This document shows, in pieces, positions 1 to 8,276 of a stretch of 63,812 nucleotides of DNA. Made by a program: the position numbers and the translations under genes. Location of the stretch: assembly GCF_915070105.1 (NCBI RefSeq), contig NZ_CAJZFJ010000002.1, positions 1 through 63,812 of the forward strand. Reading direction: 5' to 3'. Position 1 is the stretch's first letter. Each line of letters opens with the position of its first letter. This stretch comes from an uncultured Porphyromonas sp. GTDB taxonomy: Bacteria; Bacteroidota; Bacteroidia; Bacteroidales; Porphyromonadaceae. The notes below the pieces were generated by a model, which worked only from the letters and a program-made list of their open reading frames with translations, was not told the origin of the DNA and ran no database searches.

Positions 1-620
1 TATCCACCATGTCTGCCGAGGAGCAGAGCAAGCAGGCCATCGCCCTCATGGCCACGGGTATGTACCTCTCCAACACCTCGGGTGGTGCAGGCAACCTAAG
101 TCTGAACTCTGCCCTCTCTAGCCTCCTGCAGTCCCAGATCAACAAGACCGCAGGCAAGCTCCTACAGGGCACTGACCTCAGCATCGGCATGGACCACTAC
201 GATGGCTCCTCTGGCGAATCGGCACATACCGACTACACCTACAGCTTCAGTCGTCGCTTCTACAATGACCGCATCCGTATCGTCGTCGGGGGTAAGGTAC
301 AGAGCGGAGCCAACCGTGGTAACCAAGGGCAGAACTTCCTCGACAACGTCTCCATCCAGTACCAGGTGGACAAGACGGGTGAGCAGTACTTCAGTCTCTA
401 TCACAAGCGTGTGACCGATAACATCCTCGAGGGTGAATACTCCGAGACGGGTGTAGGGTATGTCCTCAGGCGCAAGATGAATAGCCTGCTCGACGTCTTC
501 AACTTCCTCAAGAAGAAGCCCAAGCTCACTCCTCAGAAGGTCATCGCCCAGCCCTGGCGTCTCGGCGGAGACACCACAAGCACCGCTGGCAGTGCCACCC
601 TCCTTATCCCCAAGAAGTAG
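1..620 (+). CDS. TamB-like translocation/assembly protein, C-terminal part (5' end outside window)
   Basis: The reading frame is open from the left edge and ends at a TAG at 618-620, so only the last ~205 codons are present. The visible part looks like the beta-rich C-terminal DUF490/TamB domain, with alternating polar/hydrophobic strands (NVSIQYQVDKTG, YFSLYHKRV) and a tail motif GVGYVLRRKMNSL. That motif matches GLGFMFQRRFNSF at the end of the complete TamB-like protein at 10147-14616. TamB proteins span the periplasm from an inner-membrane anchor and work with a TamA/BamA-family barrel. Here the very next gene is the lipoprotein barrel TamL, with at most a short gap, so a TamB-TamL transcription unit is likely. 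The internal ATG at 9 is simply the first one in the window and not a start. Confidence 0.8.
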   Translation, partial: STMSAEEQSKQAIALMATGMYLSNTSGGAGNLSLNSALSSLLQSQINKTAGKLLQGTDLSIGMDHYDGSSGESAHTDYTYSFSRRFYNDRIRIVVGGKVQSGANRGNQGQNFLDNVSIQYQVDKTGEQYFSLYHKRVTDNILEGEYSETGVGYVLRRKMNSLLDVFNFLKKKPKLTPQKVIAQPWRLGGDTTSTAGSATLLIPKK

Positions 621-697
621 TGACACCACGTGGTCGCAACCCTATGACAAGCCCTATGCGCTCCCTCATCCCCACCTCAGTCACACCCCAGAGTCAG

Positions 698-3166
698 ATG
701 GCAAATAACCCCAGTCCCAAGCAATCTGGGAGACAGCGCCCAGCGAGACTCTATCCCCTACTCAGCCTGATCGCCCTACTAGCCGTCCTATCGGGGTGCT
801 CTCTACATCGCTTCCAAGGTCCCGATGACCAGCTCTATATAGGGATCAAGGACATCAAGGTAACAGATACCATCAAGGGTAGCTATGCGGACAATGCAGT
901 GGCCAAGGCCGAGGAGAAGCTCCAGTATGCCCCCAATAGTGCTATCTTCGGCAGTAGCTCGCTACGCTGGCCCTTCCCCCTAGTGCGCCCCTACCTATAC
1001 AGTAGCCTAGCGGACAAGAAGACCCTACTAGCCAATGTCCTGCGTCGCTTCACCTCCAAGCCTGTCTGGATGCGTGAGGTCAGCCCCAGCCTACGAGCCA
1101 AGGTCGCCCAGCAGACCCTGCGTGAGCAGGGCTATATGAGTGCGAGTGTCCGCTCCACCATCCTTCCCCTACCCTCGGACTCTCTACAGGCTCGGGTCAG
1201 CTATCAGATGACCCTAGGCCCGCTCTACCTACTGGACACCGTGAGCTACTTCCCTCGGGTATATACCTCGAAGGGGCGTTACTTCAACCACGGCACCGAG
1301 AGTGAGCTCCAGCCAGGTACCCCCTTCTCCCTGGAGATCCTAGAGCGAGATCGTGAGGCCATCAGCAGGTACCTCCGCCAGTTCGGCTACTACTACCTCA
1401 AGCCTGACTATATCAGCTACCAAGCCGACACCCTACAGACCCCACAGCGGGTAGCCCTACGTACTGTCATCTCAGAGAGTGCTCCTATGGATGCTCTGAG
1501 ACAGTGGAAGATCGGGCGCATACAGCTACGCCTCCTCCAGAGCTCGGACGAGGGGATGACGACTATGGCCAACGATAGCCTCCCCTTGAGTGACAGCATC
1601 ATGCTCTACTATCGGGACAAGACCCTCGTGCGCCCTGCTGTCCTCAGGACACGTATTCGGATGAAGGAAGGAGAGATCTACCGCCACAAGGATGAGGAGA
1701 GGACACTAAGTGCGCTGACCAACCTCGGTGCCTTCTCCTCGGTGGAGTTCTACTTCGCCAAGCGAGAGACGGACGACAGCACCCGCACCGATAGCCTCAT
1801 CACAGTACTCCCGAGTGACAGCGTAGGCGACACCCCGCATCCCGAGTTCACGATGCAGGCAGCCGATACCCTCGGGACGCTGGACCTCACGATCCTCCTT
1901 CGCCCCGACAAGCCGTGGAATGCTTACCTCGGGGCTGCCTTCATGAAGAAGTCCAATAACTACATCGGCCCTGGGCTCTCCGCCTCTATCGAGCGGAGCA
2001 ACCTCTTCGGCGGAGGGGAGCGTCTCTCGGCGAATGTCTACGGCTCCTATGAGTGGCAGACGGGGCGGAGTCCCATAGAGGGGAACTCCATATCCATCAA
2101 TAGCTACCAGCTCGGGGGAGACCTCGGGATTACCTTCCCCTTCATCCTCTTCCCGAAGTGGACAAATAGCTACTACAAGTACCCGACCTCCACGAGCTTC
2201 AAGGTCGGGATGCAGGCCATCAATCATGCCCGCTTCTATACCCTACGCTCGCTCTCCTTCACGATGGACTATAGCTTCCAGCCCTCCTCGAGATGGACGC
2301 ACCGTATCACCCCGCTTAGTCTGAACTACACCCAGCTGACCCGTACCACAGCGGCCTTCGACAAGCTCCTCGTGGACAATCCTGCCCTTGGGCTCAGCCT
2401 TCGTAACCAGTTCATCCCTAAGGTCGGCTACTACTTCACCTACACACGACAGCGAGAGGAGAGCCCACACTTCTTCCAGCTCTTCGGCGAGGTCAGCGAG
2501 GCGGGCAACCTATCGAATGGGCTGATGACGGCCTTCGGACGACGCTACACCGAGACGAAGACGATGCTTGGGGTGCCCTTTGCCCAGTTCGTCAAGGCAG
2601 CCTTTGACCTACGTTACTCATGGCGGATCGACCGCAACCAGACCCTCGCCACACGCTTCGCCACTGGGGCGATCTATTCCTTCGGTAATGTCACTACTGC
2701 GCCCTATATCGAGCAGTTCTTCGTTGGCGGTGCGAATAGCATACGAGCCTTCACGGTGCGCAGTATCGGTCCTGGACGCTTCAGGACACAGCAGGAGAGT
2801 GCCTACTCCTTCATGGATCGTGTCGGCGAGATGAAGCTCGAGGCCAATGTGGAGTATCGTGGTCGCCTCTTCGGGGACTGCTATGGAGCGGTCTTCCTCG
2901 ATGCGGGCAACGTCTGGCTCCTACGTCGGGATAGCTCCCGTGTCGGAGCCTCGCTCCCCGAGCTCTCCTCCATAGCTGACTTTGCTCGGCAGATAGCTGT
3001 AGGGACGGGAGTAGGTGTGCGCTATGACCTCTCCTTCCTCGTGGTACGCTTCGACGTCGGTGTGGGACTACACCTCCCCTACGAGACCTCTCGCAAGGGG
3101 TGGTATAATATCCCCCGCTTCCGTGATGCCCTAGGCTTCCACCTCGCCATCGGTTATCCCTTCTAG
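698..3166 (+). CDS. tamL: TamL: BamA/TamA-family outer-membrane barrel lipoprotein
   Basis: This is an Omp85-superfamily protein. From the ATG at 698 it has a basic n-region, a hydrophobic stretch and a lipobox ending LSGC, with Cys at about residue 34. Periplasmic POTRA-like repeats follow to about residue 400, then a 16-strand-type surface-antigen (D15) barrel that starts near the motif YLGAAFMKKSNNYIGPG and ends in the aromatic residue F. Lipid-anchored TamA homologues (TamL) are typical of Bacteroidota. It directly follows the TamB-like gene, so the two probably assemble outer-membrane proteins or move lipids together. Earlier in-frame starts exist (GTG 620, ATG 644, ATG 656). I chose 698 because it gives a normal-length signal peptide; 644 or 656 are possible. 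Confidence 0.82.
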   Translation: MANNPSPKQSGRQRPARLYPLLSLIALLAVLSGCSLHRFQGPDDQLYIGIKDIKVTDTIKGSYADNAVAKAEEKLQYAPNSAIFGSSSLRWPFPLVRPYLYSSLADKKTLLANVLRRFTSKPVWMREVSPSLRAKVAQQTLREQGYMSASVRSTILPLPSDSLQARVSYQMTLGPLYLLDTVSYFPRVYTSKGRYFNHGTESELQPGTPFSLEILERDREAISRYLRQFGYYYLKPDYISYQADTLQTPQRVALRTVISESAPMDALRQWKIGRIQLRLLQSSDEGMTTMANDSLPLSDSIMLYYRDKTLVRPAVLRTRIRMKEGEIYRHKDEERTLSALTNLGAFSSVEFYFAKRETDDSTRTDSLITVLPSDSVGDTPHPEFTMQAADTLGTLDLTILLRPDKPWNAYLGAAFMKKSNNYIGPGLSASIERSNLFGGGERLSANVYGSYEWQTGRSPIEGNSISINSYQLGGDLGITFPFILFPKWTNSYYKYPTSTSFKVGMQAINHARFYTLRSLSFTMDYSFQPSSRWTHRITPLSLNYTQLTRTTAAFDKLLVDNPALGLSLRNQFIPKVGYYFTYTRQREESPHFFQLFGEVSEAGNLSNGLMTAFGRRYTETKTMLGVPFAQFVKAAFDLRYSWRIDRNQTLATRFATGAIYSFGNVTTAPYIEQFFVGGANSIRAFTVRSIGPGRFRTQQESAYSFMDRVGEMKLEANVEYRGRLFGDCYGAVFLDAGNVWLLRRDSSRVGASLPELSSIADFARQIAVGTGVGVRYDLSFLVVRFDVGVGLHLPYETSRKGWYNIPRFRDALGFHLAIGYPF

Positions 3167-3181
3167 GATAGGACTCCATAC

Positions 3182-3236
3182 AGAATACGACATAGGCGAG
3201 GCACGTATGATACGTGCCTCGCCTATGTCGTATTCT
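3182..3236. terminator. Perfect 26-bp hairpin between convergent tamL and serS
   Basis: Arms 3182-3207 and 3211-3236 are exact reverse complements with a 3-nt loop. It lies between the stop codons of two convergent genes, 16 bp after tamL and about 70 bp from serS. No long T-run follows on either strand, but the position and strength fit a bidirectional terminator. Confidence 0.7.
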
Positions 3237-3308
3237 AGGGGGTGGACTCCTGCCCTAGTTATGGTAGGGATCTGTCCTTGTCCCGACCTATCGCCTTCCT
3301 AGCTGGTG

Positions 3309-4583
3309 CTAGGGGTGAGGGATGAGGTCAAAGCCCGTGTAGGGACGAAGAGCCTCGGGGATGCGGATCCCTTCGGGTGTCTGATTATTCTCCAGCAGAG
3401 CCGCTACGATACGAGGTAGAGCCAGGGCGCTACCGTTGAGCGTGTGAGCTAGCTGTACACCCTCCTGATCACGGTAGCGTAGGCGCAGGCGGTTGGCCTG
3501 ATAGCTCTCGAAGTTGGATACGGAGCTTACCTCCAGCCAACGCTCCTGAGCAGCCGAGAAGACCTCGAAGTCGTAGGTCAGTGCGCTGGTGAAGCTCATA
3601 TCCCCCCCGCTGAGGCGAAGGATACGCCAGGGGAGCTCAAGCTTCGTCACGAGGGTCTCCACGTAGGCGATCATCTCGTCCAGACGCTGATAGCTACGCT
3701 CGGGCTTGTCGATGCAGACGATCTCGACCTTGTCGAACTGGTGTAGGCGGTTGAGCCCACGCACGTCCTTGCCATAGGAGCCAGCCTCACGACGGAAGCA
3801 AGCAGAGTAAGCAGTATTGCGTACGGGGAGATCCTTCTCATCGAGGATCACATCCCGATAGAGGTTGGTCACGGGCACCTCTGCCGTAGGGATGAGGTAG
3901 AGGTTGTCGACGCCGACGTGGTACATCTGTCCCTCCTTGTCGGGGAGCTGACCCGTGCCGTAGCCCGAATCCTCATTGACCACATAGGGGGGCTGTACCT
4001 CGAGATAGCCTGCTGCACGGGCATTGTCGAGGAAGAAATTGATGAGGGCACGCTGTAGTCGTGCACCGTAGCCCTTGTAGACGGGGAAGCCCGCACCTGT
4101 GATCTTCACTCCGAGCTCGAAGTCGATGAGGTCATAGCTCTTAGCTAGCTCCCAGTGTGGGGCAGCGTCGGCAGGTAGGGTGGGCACCTCACCTCCGGTC
4201 TTGATACAGAGGTTATCCTCGGCTGTCGAGCCCTCGGGGACGATCTCGTTGGGGAGGTTAGGGATGAGGAGGAGGATCTCACGGATCTTGGCCTCAGCCT
4301 CGGCCTTACGCTCTTCGAGTCCCTTGCTTAGGCTCTTGAGCTCGGCGACCTGTGCACGGATCGCCTCAGCCTGCTCCTTGAGTCCCTGCTTCATGAGTGC
4401 ACCGATCTCCTTGGCGATGGCATTCTGCTTGGCGAGGGCTGCATCCAGCTCCTGCTGTGCATGGCGACGAACCTCATCTAGGCTTAGCACCTCGGTGATG
4501 TATTCACGTGCCTCAAAGTGCTTCTTCTGTAGCCGACGCAGGACGTCCTCGGTCTGTTCTTTTATTTGCTTTAGGGTAAGCAT
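3309..4583 (-). CDS. serS: Seryl-tRNA synthetase
   Basis: Class II aminoacyl-tRNA synthetase that charges tRNA-Ser with serine. The N-terminal ~110 residues form the tRNA-binding long coiled-coil arm, rich in K/E/A heptads. The catalytic core shows motif 2 (FRREAGSYGKDVRGL) and motif 3 (NGSALALPRIVAALLENNQ). Length is 424 aa, normal for SerRS. The open frame continues upstream to 4691, but the start is set at the ATG at 4583 (MLTLKQIKEQ), the usual SerRS N-terminus; the upstream extension falls in a structured leader. It lies 174 bp downstream of rpmA, co-directional, so it may be partly co-transcribed with rplU-rpmA. Confidence 0.95.
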   Translation of the reverse strand: MLTLKQIKEQTEDVLRRLQKKHFEAREYITEVLSLDEVRRHAQQELDAALAKQNAIAKEIGALMKQGLKEQAEAIRAQVAELKSLSKGLEERKAEAEAKIREILLLIPNLPNEIVPEGSTAEDNLCIKTGGEVPTLPADAAPHWELAKSYDLIDFELGVKITGAGFPVYKGYGARLQRALINFFLDNARAAGYLEVQPPYVVNEDSGYGTGQLPDKEGQMYHVGVDNLYLIPTAEVPVTNLYRDVILDEKDLPVRNTAYSACFRREAGSYGKDVRGLNRLHQFDKVEIVCIDKPERSYQRLDEMIAYVETLVTKLELPWRILRLSGGDMSFTSALTYDFEVFSAAQERWLEVSSVSNFESYQANRLRLRYRDQEGVQLAHTLNGSALALPRIVAALLENNQTPEGIRIPEALRPYTGFDLIPHP

Positions 4584-4617
4584 ACGAGATGATATGTATG
4601 GGGTAGCATAAATAGGG

Positions 4618-4661
4618 AGAGAGGTCGCTCCAAGGAATAAATCCCTAGAAGCAACCTCTCT
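4618..4661 (-). promoter_or_regulatory. Hairpin in the serS leader / rpmA-serS intergenic region
   Basis: Arms 4618-4629 and 4650-4661 form a 12-bp stem with one G-U pair, about 35 nt upstream of the serS ATG and about 95 nt after the rpmA stop. No T-run follows on the minus strand, so it may be an mRNA processing/attenuation structure or a weak terminator for rplU-rpmA. I see no T-box features. Confidence 0.4.
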
Positions 4662-4757
4662 GAGATGAGTCCACCATATCTGCTTGCCCACTAGGGGCTG
4701 GAGTCAGGATGGGGACGGGTATCGTTGTGGTCGTTCTCCGAACTTCCCTTGTCTCGC

Positions 4758-5015
4758 TTAGGCCTCTGCCTGGATCGAGACGTAGGAGCGGTCGTTGCGC
4801 TTGCGTGTGAAGACGACCGTGCCATCGATCAGTGCATAGAGGGTATGGTCCTTACCGATACCGACCCCTACACCTGGGTGATGCTGCGTACCACGCTGGC
4901 GGACGATGATATTCCCAGCCTTAGCGTGCTGACCACCGAAGAGCTTTACCCCAAGTCGCTTACTTTCCGATTCGCGTCCGTTCTTGGAGCTACCTACACC
5001 TTTTTTATGTGCCAT
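4758..5015 (-). CDS. rpmA: 50S ribosomal protein L27
   Basis: This is the 85-aa ribosomal protein L27, with the characteristic N-terminus MAHKKGVGSSKNGRES and the core GVKLFGGQHAKAGNIIVRQRGT, GVGIGKDHTLYALIDG. L27 sits near the peptidyl-transferase centre. There is no N-terminal extension of the cleaved Firmicutes type. It lies 36 bp downstream of rplU, the standard L21-L27 pair. Confidence 0.97.
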   Translation of the reverse strand: MAHKKGVGSSKNGRESESKRLGVKLFGGQHAKAGNIIVRQRGTQHHPGVGVGIGKDHTLYALIDGTVVFTRKRNDRSYVSIQAEA

Positions 5016-5051
5016 TGTCTTTGTCTAAACTAATGCGGTGATACAATCTGG

Positions 5052-5369
5052 TTATGCGATGACCTCCTTCACGATGACTTCGCTGAACTGCTGGCGGTGG
5101 CCATTGAGTTTGCGGTAGCCCTTACGACGCTTCTTATGGAAGACGAGCACCTTGTCGCCCTTAACGAGAGGAGTGAGGATCTCGCACACGACCTTAGCAC
5201 CAGCCACAGTAGGCGTACCTACAGTCACGGCACCATCCTTATCGACGAGGAGTACCTTGTCAAACTCTACCTTAGCGCCACTCTCAGCGCCCTTAACGTG
5301 ATGGATAAACAGGCGACGGCCCTGCTCTACGTTGAACTGCTGTCCCTGAATGTCTACGATTACGTACAT
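5052..5369 (-). CDS. rplU: 50S ribosomal protein L21
   Basis: This is the 105-aa L21 protein, beginning MYVIVDIQGQQFNVEQG and carrying the C-terminal signature HKKRRKGYRKLNGHRQQF. It binds 23S rRNA in the large subunit. It is the first gene of the rplU-rpmA pair and has a TAnnTTTG box (5462-5469 on the opposite strand sense) about 93 bp upstream. Confidence 0.97.
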   Translation of the reverse strand: MYVIVDIQGQQFNVEQGRRLFIHHVKGAESGAKVEFDKVLLVDKDGAVTVGTPTVAGAKVVCEILTPLVKGDKVLVFHKKRRKGYRKLNGHRQQFSEVIVKEVIA

Positions 5370-5461
5370 TACGTATCTATAACTATTAAAAAGTTAGCCC
5401 CGTAGGGTGTCGTCGCCTTAGCTACGCACTTGATCCACAGACCCTACATAGGAAAATCGCA

Positions 5462-5469
5462 CAAAGATA
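5462..5469 (-). promoter_or_regulatory. Candidate -7 box for rplU-rpmA
   Basis: Read on the minus strand this is TATCTTTG, an exact TAnnTTTG match to the Bacteroidota primary-sigma -7 element. No good TTG -33 element is seen at the expected spacing. Confidence 0.4.
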
Positions 5470-5520
5470 CAAAAAATATCCATACCCTCCCTCCACACCT
5501 AGAGCGATGATGCATAAATG

Positions 5521-5560
5521 CCATCAGGGTCATTCCTATGCTTTAGAATGACCCTGATGG
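5521..5560 (-). terminator. 15-bp hairpin downstream of the GlsB-type gene
   Basis: Arms 5521-5535 and 5546-5560 are perfect reverse complements with a 10-nt loop. It lies about 50 bp after the stop of the small membrane protein gene and before the rplU promoter. There is no strong T-run. Confidence 0.6.
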
Positions 5561-5610
5561 CTTCTATGCGTCGTGCTCCCGAGATGTACACATCTCGGAG
5601 AGGAGTCTAG

Positions 5611-5877
5611 TTATTTCTTCTTTCCAAATATCAGATTGATCACGAACAAAATAACGATAGCTCCAATAGCTCCAGTGAGGATAGAACCAATCCATCCTTC
5701 TCCGAAGGAGAGATTAAACACTCGCCGTAAAAGCCAAGAGCCAACACCACCACCAAGAATACCCACGATGATATTCCCGATCAGTCCTAGTCCACTACCC
5801 TTATAGATAGTTCCACCTAGCCATCCGGCGATGGCTCCAACGATAAGCGTTGCGATGATACCCATAGTCTTCAACAT
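5611..5877 (-). CDS. GlsB/YeaQ/YmgE-family small membrane stress protein
   Basis: This 88-aa protein has three hydrophobic glycine-rich segments: MGIIATLIVGAIAGWLGG (about 4-21), a middle one (NIIVGILGGGVGSWLL) and a C-terminal one (ILTGAIGAIVILFVI), ending in KKK. The pattern GxIAGWLGG...GLIGNIIVGILGGxxG is the transglycosylase-associated/GlsB signature, now regarded as a small stress-response integral membrane protein without shown enzymatic activity. It has its own terminator and a -7 box just upstream, so it is probably monocistronic. Confidence 0.85.
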   Translation of the reverse strand: MLKTMGIIATLIVGAIAGWLGGTIYKGSGLGLIGNIIVGILGGGVGSWLLRRVFNLSFGEGWIGSILTGAIGAIVILFVINLIFGKKK

Positions 5878-5891
5878 TTTAAGTTAGTACC

Positions 5892-5899
5892 CAAAGATA
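5892..5899 (-). promoter_or_regulatory. Candidate -7 box for the GlsB-type gene
   Basis: Reads TATCTTTG on the minus strand, only 15 bp from the ATG, so the leader would be very short. No clear -33 element. Confidence 0.28.
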
Positions 5900-6149
5900 A
5901 ACATTATCCTCCGAAAACAGACTAGAATGATCACTGCTGTCGGTGCATATTTCGCCTGCAAGCGATACGATAAACGCTCGGACAAAGAAACAGCTGAAGC
6001 CTCCTACCCTATCAGATCGCCCTAGGACGACAAGCATATCTTCCGAGCCATCCGAGATCATGGGGAGACAGAGTGCTGGCTATATCACATACGAGACATA
6101 TACCCCAGGGAGGATGCTGGGAGTAAGCGTAGAGGTGCAGCTACCCAGA

Positions 6150-6410
6150 CATGGAGCGTCTGGCGTTAGCCCGGAAGGCCAACATACGAGAGCCCTACGG
6201 AGGACATACTTAGAGCGATGTAGTGTACACGTGTGTATACCTTTGTGTACACGCGTGTACACTACTGTATACACGCGTGTACACTTTGCCCTCCTAGGTA
6301 GCAGGTATATGCTGGGTAAATCTATCCCTAGGGAAGAGATGCTTCTATCTTGAGTGTATACTCCTCTACGGTCTCGCCCTAGCCCTCTAGTACTCTCATG
6401 CCCAAGCCCC
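6150..6410 (+). repeat. Dispersed 22-bp palindrome element, copy A
   Basis: The core is 6223-6284, three 18-bp units starting at 6223, 6245 and 6267. The middle unit GTGTACACGCGTGTACAC is a perfect palindrome. Four-bp spacers give an exact 22-bp period. The left flank has ATACTTAGAGCG 17 bp before the core. On the right, a CTCATGC-type motif (6390-6401) begins 106 bp after the core. Copies B (32.5 kb) and C (56.9 kb) have the same spacing, and D (63.8 kb) is cut by the window edge. Confidence 0.8.
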
Positions 6411-6513
6411 ACTGCGCCCTCTGGATTACCCCCTCTCCTGCACCTCCGTCGTAGAGCGCTCTACTAGAGCGAAGGCTGCACACCCCTTGACTGCCCTAGA
6501 GAGCACCTATAGC

Positions 6514-6552
6514 GTTCGTCCCCGTCACCTTAGATAGGTGACGGGGACGAAC
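6514..6552 (-). terminator. 17-bp perfect hairpin after the orphan lipoprotein gene
   Basis: Arms 6514-6530 and 6536-6552 are exact complements with a 5-nt loop, 38 bp after the stop of the gene at 6590-7201. Sequence AGGTGACGGGGACG followed by AACATACTGAG resembles the 18.2 kb hairpin (AGGTGACGAGGACG, CTCTTACCGAG), so it may be both a terminator and a repeat family member. Confidence 0.6.
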
Positions 6553-6589
6553 ATACTGAGTCCTATATCCCCTAGGAGTAAAGGGGAGG

Positions 6590-7201
6590 CTAACGCCAAG
6601 GGAGCGCTATGGTACTCTTCGGCGGGATAAGCAAGGCAATATCGGGGCGAAGGCGATGCACCTCCTCCCAATAGGCATTGAGGGCATCTGCTCCGCCTGC
6701 CTTTAGCTTGTCAGATAGCCGACCGAACAACTCTTCTGCTGTAATCCCGAGTTGCTCTAGCTGCCTAGAGTACTTCAGCTCATCATGCTTAGAGCCCCCT
6801 TTTTGTACAGCAAATATCCTTCGAGGCTCATCTGCTGCATTCTTTAGCTCGAAGAGTCCATCCGCCCGCTTGGGGCGATTACCTTTGTCAAACTCCACAA
6901 GAACACCTGTCCTAGTATTGCTCTTCAGGTTCAAACCCTCCTTGGAGAAGTGCGCACCATGAGGCACCTCTCCCCCAAAACTATTTGGAGAGAAGTGGCG
7001 AGATGGATAGACTGAGAGGTCACTACTGTTGATGGGATAGCAAGTAAGATAGTACGTCGTACCCATACCATAGGGCTCTGTCGGCATCATCCAGCATGCA
7101 GTGAGCAGTGGAATAAGGAACAAGCACCAGAATAGCCTCCTTGGGGCTACCCTAGTCCAAGTATAGCGTCTACTTCCAGACGAATTCACCCATCTTGACA
7201 T
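6590..7201 (-). CDS. Putative lipoprotein of unknown function
   Basis: 203 aa. An N-terminal basic region is followed by a hydrophobic segment LFWCLFLIPLLTAC, with a lipobox Cys at residue 36, so the mature protein is probably lipid-anchored. The n-region of about 20 residues before the hydrophobic core is long, so a later start is possible. The mature part is polar, with a segment RPKRADGLFELKNA and an amphipathic helix region near 130-175. I recognise no family. It lies alone between a repeat-rich gap and the secreted paralogue pair, with a hairpin just downstream, so it is likely its own unit. Confidence 0.6.
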   Translation of the reverse strand: MSRWVNSSGSRRYTWTRVAPRRLFWCLFLIPLLTACWMMPTEPYGMGTTYYLTCYPINSSDLSVYPSRHFSPNSFGGEVPHGAHFSKEGLNLKSNTRTGVLVEFDKGNRPKRADGLFELKNAADEPRRIFAVQKGGSKHDELKYSRQLEQLGITAEELFGRLSDKLKAGGADALNAYWEEVHRLRPDIALLIPPKSTIALPWR

Positions 7202-7443
7202 ACTTATTCTTGAAATTAAAGAAGTGAGGAATATGATAGTCGTGCAATAGCTAGGATCACTGATGGTAGCACCATCGTGGAGGAGGCGGAGCGGGCTCCG
7301 TGGACGGGTGGGTTAGCTTAGCTCACTCGGCGTAGCTAGAGCTAGAGAGCGTGGGGAGGTCTAGGCCAGCAGATAGCGAAGGAATGTGTGTGCCAGCAAA
7401 AGAGCCTTGGGGGCTGTAGCACGCTAGAGCACTTCCCTTGGAG

Positions 7444-7451
7444 CAAATATA
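7444..7451 (-). promoter_or_regulatory. Candidate -7 box upstream of the orphan lipoprotein
   Basis: Reads TATATTTG on the minus strand (TAnnTTTG), followed by the same context GAGCAAATATAG as the box at 9012-9019. It is about 240 bp from the next start, so the leader would be long. Confidence 0.25.
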
Positions 7452-7562
7452 GGCATTGCGAGACAAATGAAACCCACCAGAGGCATAGGCGCATCCCGTG
7501 GGGAGACGATGATAGCTGAAGGAAGGGTGCACAGCTCAGCGCCTCCCCCTCCCCCAAAAAGG

Positions 7563-7604
7563 AGAGGGGGTACACCCTAGACGAAGCTAGGATGTACCCC
7601 CTCT
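7563..7604 (-). terminator. 18-bp hairpin after the secreted paralogue pair
   Basis: Arms 7563-7580 and 7587-7604 pair with one mismatch around a 6-nt loop. Nearly the same hairpin (GGGGGTACACCCTAG ... CTAGGATGTACCCCC) is found at 9037-9076 downstream of mdh. Confidence 0.65.
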
Positions 7605-7640
7605 AATTCAGTGGGGAGTCTGGCGACAGGGGCGACGGGA

Positions 7641-8264
7641 CTAACGGCTAAGGCTGAGTGGAGGCCAATCGCTAGGAAGGGTGACACTGCGCTCGGGCAA
7701 GGCAAGTGGACGGCGCTGGATCCGACCCGTGGTAGGATGGATCGTGATCTGCTCCTGCGACACCGAGTACAGCCCCTGCCCCTTGTCCGAGGGCTGATAG
7801 AGGGTAGCCTCTAGGAGATAGGGTGCGAGCGTCCCCAGTAGGAGCGTATGCCCCTCGTCACTATGCATCAGGAAGGTCGTATAGTCAATGAGTTTGCCTG
7901 CGGGGGTGAAGGTCGCTAGCACAGCCTTGTTGTAGGGGAGCGTCCCCGGGCTAGGTACGTCGCACGAGAGGTAGAAGTGTAGGACGACGTATCGCTCCGT
8001 CACCACCCGCCTACCATAGGAGAAGCGAAGGGACTCACCACAGGGGAGACTCTTCAGGATAGGCTTGAGCTGAGCGAGATTAGGGACATAGACGAAGGAG
8101 GCTTCTTGATCAGAGCTGTGGAAGAAAGTCTTGTCATCTATGCGTAGATCCTCCTGCACGGGGAAGGCTTCTGAGAACTTCTTGAAGTCCACACCCTGTG
8201 CCCTTACGCCTACTTGTGCTAGGAAGATGAGGGCCAGGAGAGATAGGATAAGCTTGCGGTTCAT
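7641..8264 (-). CDS. Secreted protein of unknown function, paralogue 1
   Basis: 207 aa with a clear signal peptide (MNRKLILSLLALIFLAQVGVRAQ, cleavage after AQ near residue 23). The mature part shows a motif SYGRR, then VLHFYLSCDVP, then LIDYTTF. The upstream neighbour at 8277-8879 carries the same order (AYGRQ, VLHFSLSCELP, LIDYAMI), so the two are diverged tandem paralogues separated by 12 bp and surely co-transcribed. The C-terminus has GxIQRRPLALPE, matching GKIQREKLHDLE in its partner. I do not recognise a named family. The location is periplasmic or exported. Confidence 0.7.
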   Translation of the reverse strand: MNRKLILSLLALIFLAQVGVRAQGVDFKKFSEAFPVQEDLRIDDKTFFHSSDQEASFVYVPNLAQLKPILKSLPCGESLRFSYGRRVVTERYVVLHFYLSCDVPSPGTLPYNKAVLATFTPAGKLIDYTTFLMHSDEGHTLLLGTLAPYLLEATLYQPSDKGQGLYSVSQEQITIHPTTGRIQRRPLALPERSVTLPSDWPPLSLSR

Positions 8265-8276
8265 CGTAGAGCGGTA

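Larger units (their letters stand above)
5900..6589. other. Intergenic region holding repeat element copy A and a strong hairpin
   Basis: No convincing gene is present. Short open frames here cross the palindromic repeat array and look fortuitous. The region contains dispersed repeat copy A (about 6150-6410) and the hairpin at 6514-6552. Confidence 0.7.
7202..7640. other. Intergenic region with terminator and possible promoter
   Basis: No gene is supported. It contains the hairpin at 7563-7604 and a TATATTTG box (7444-7451, minus strand) that could drive the lipoprotein gene at 6590-7201. Short reading frames here lack any recognisable feature. Confidence 0.5.

Noticed and set aside
162..629. 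Antisense frames such as 162-629, 1706-2227, 22839-23372 and 26583-27094
   Set aside because: They are shadows of strongly supported genes on the other strand and lack domains.
4584..4691. N-terminal extension of SerRS
   Set aside because: The family starts at MLTLKQIKEQ; the extension covers the structured leader.
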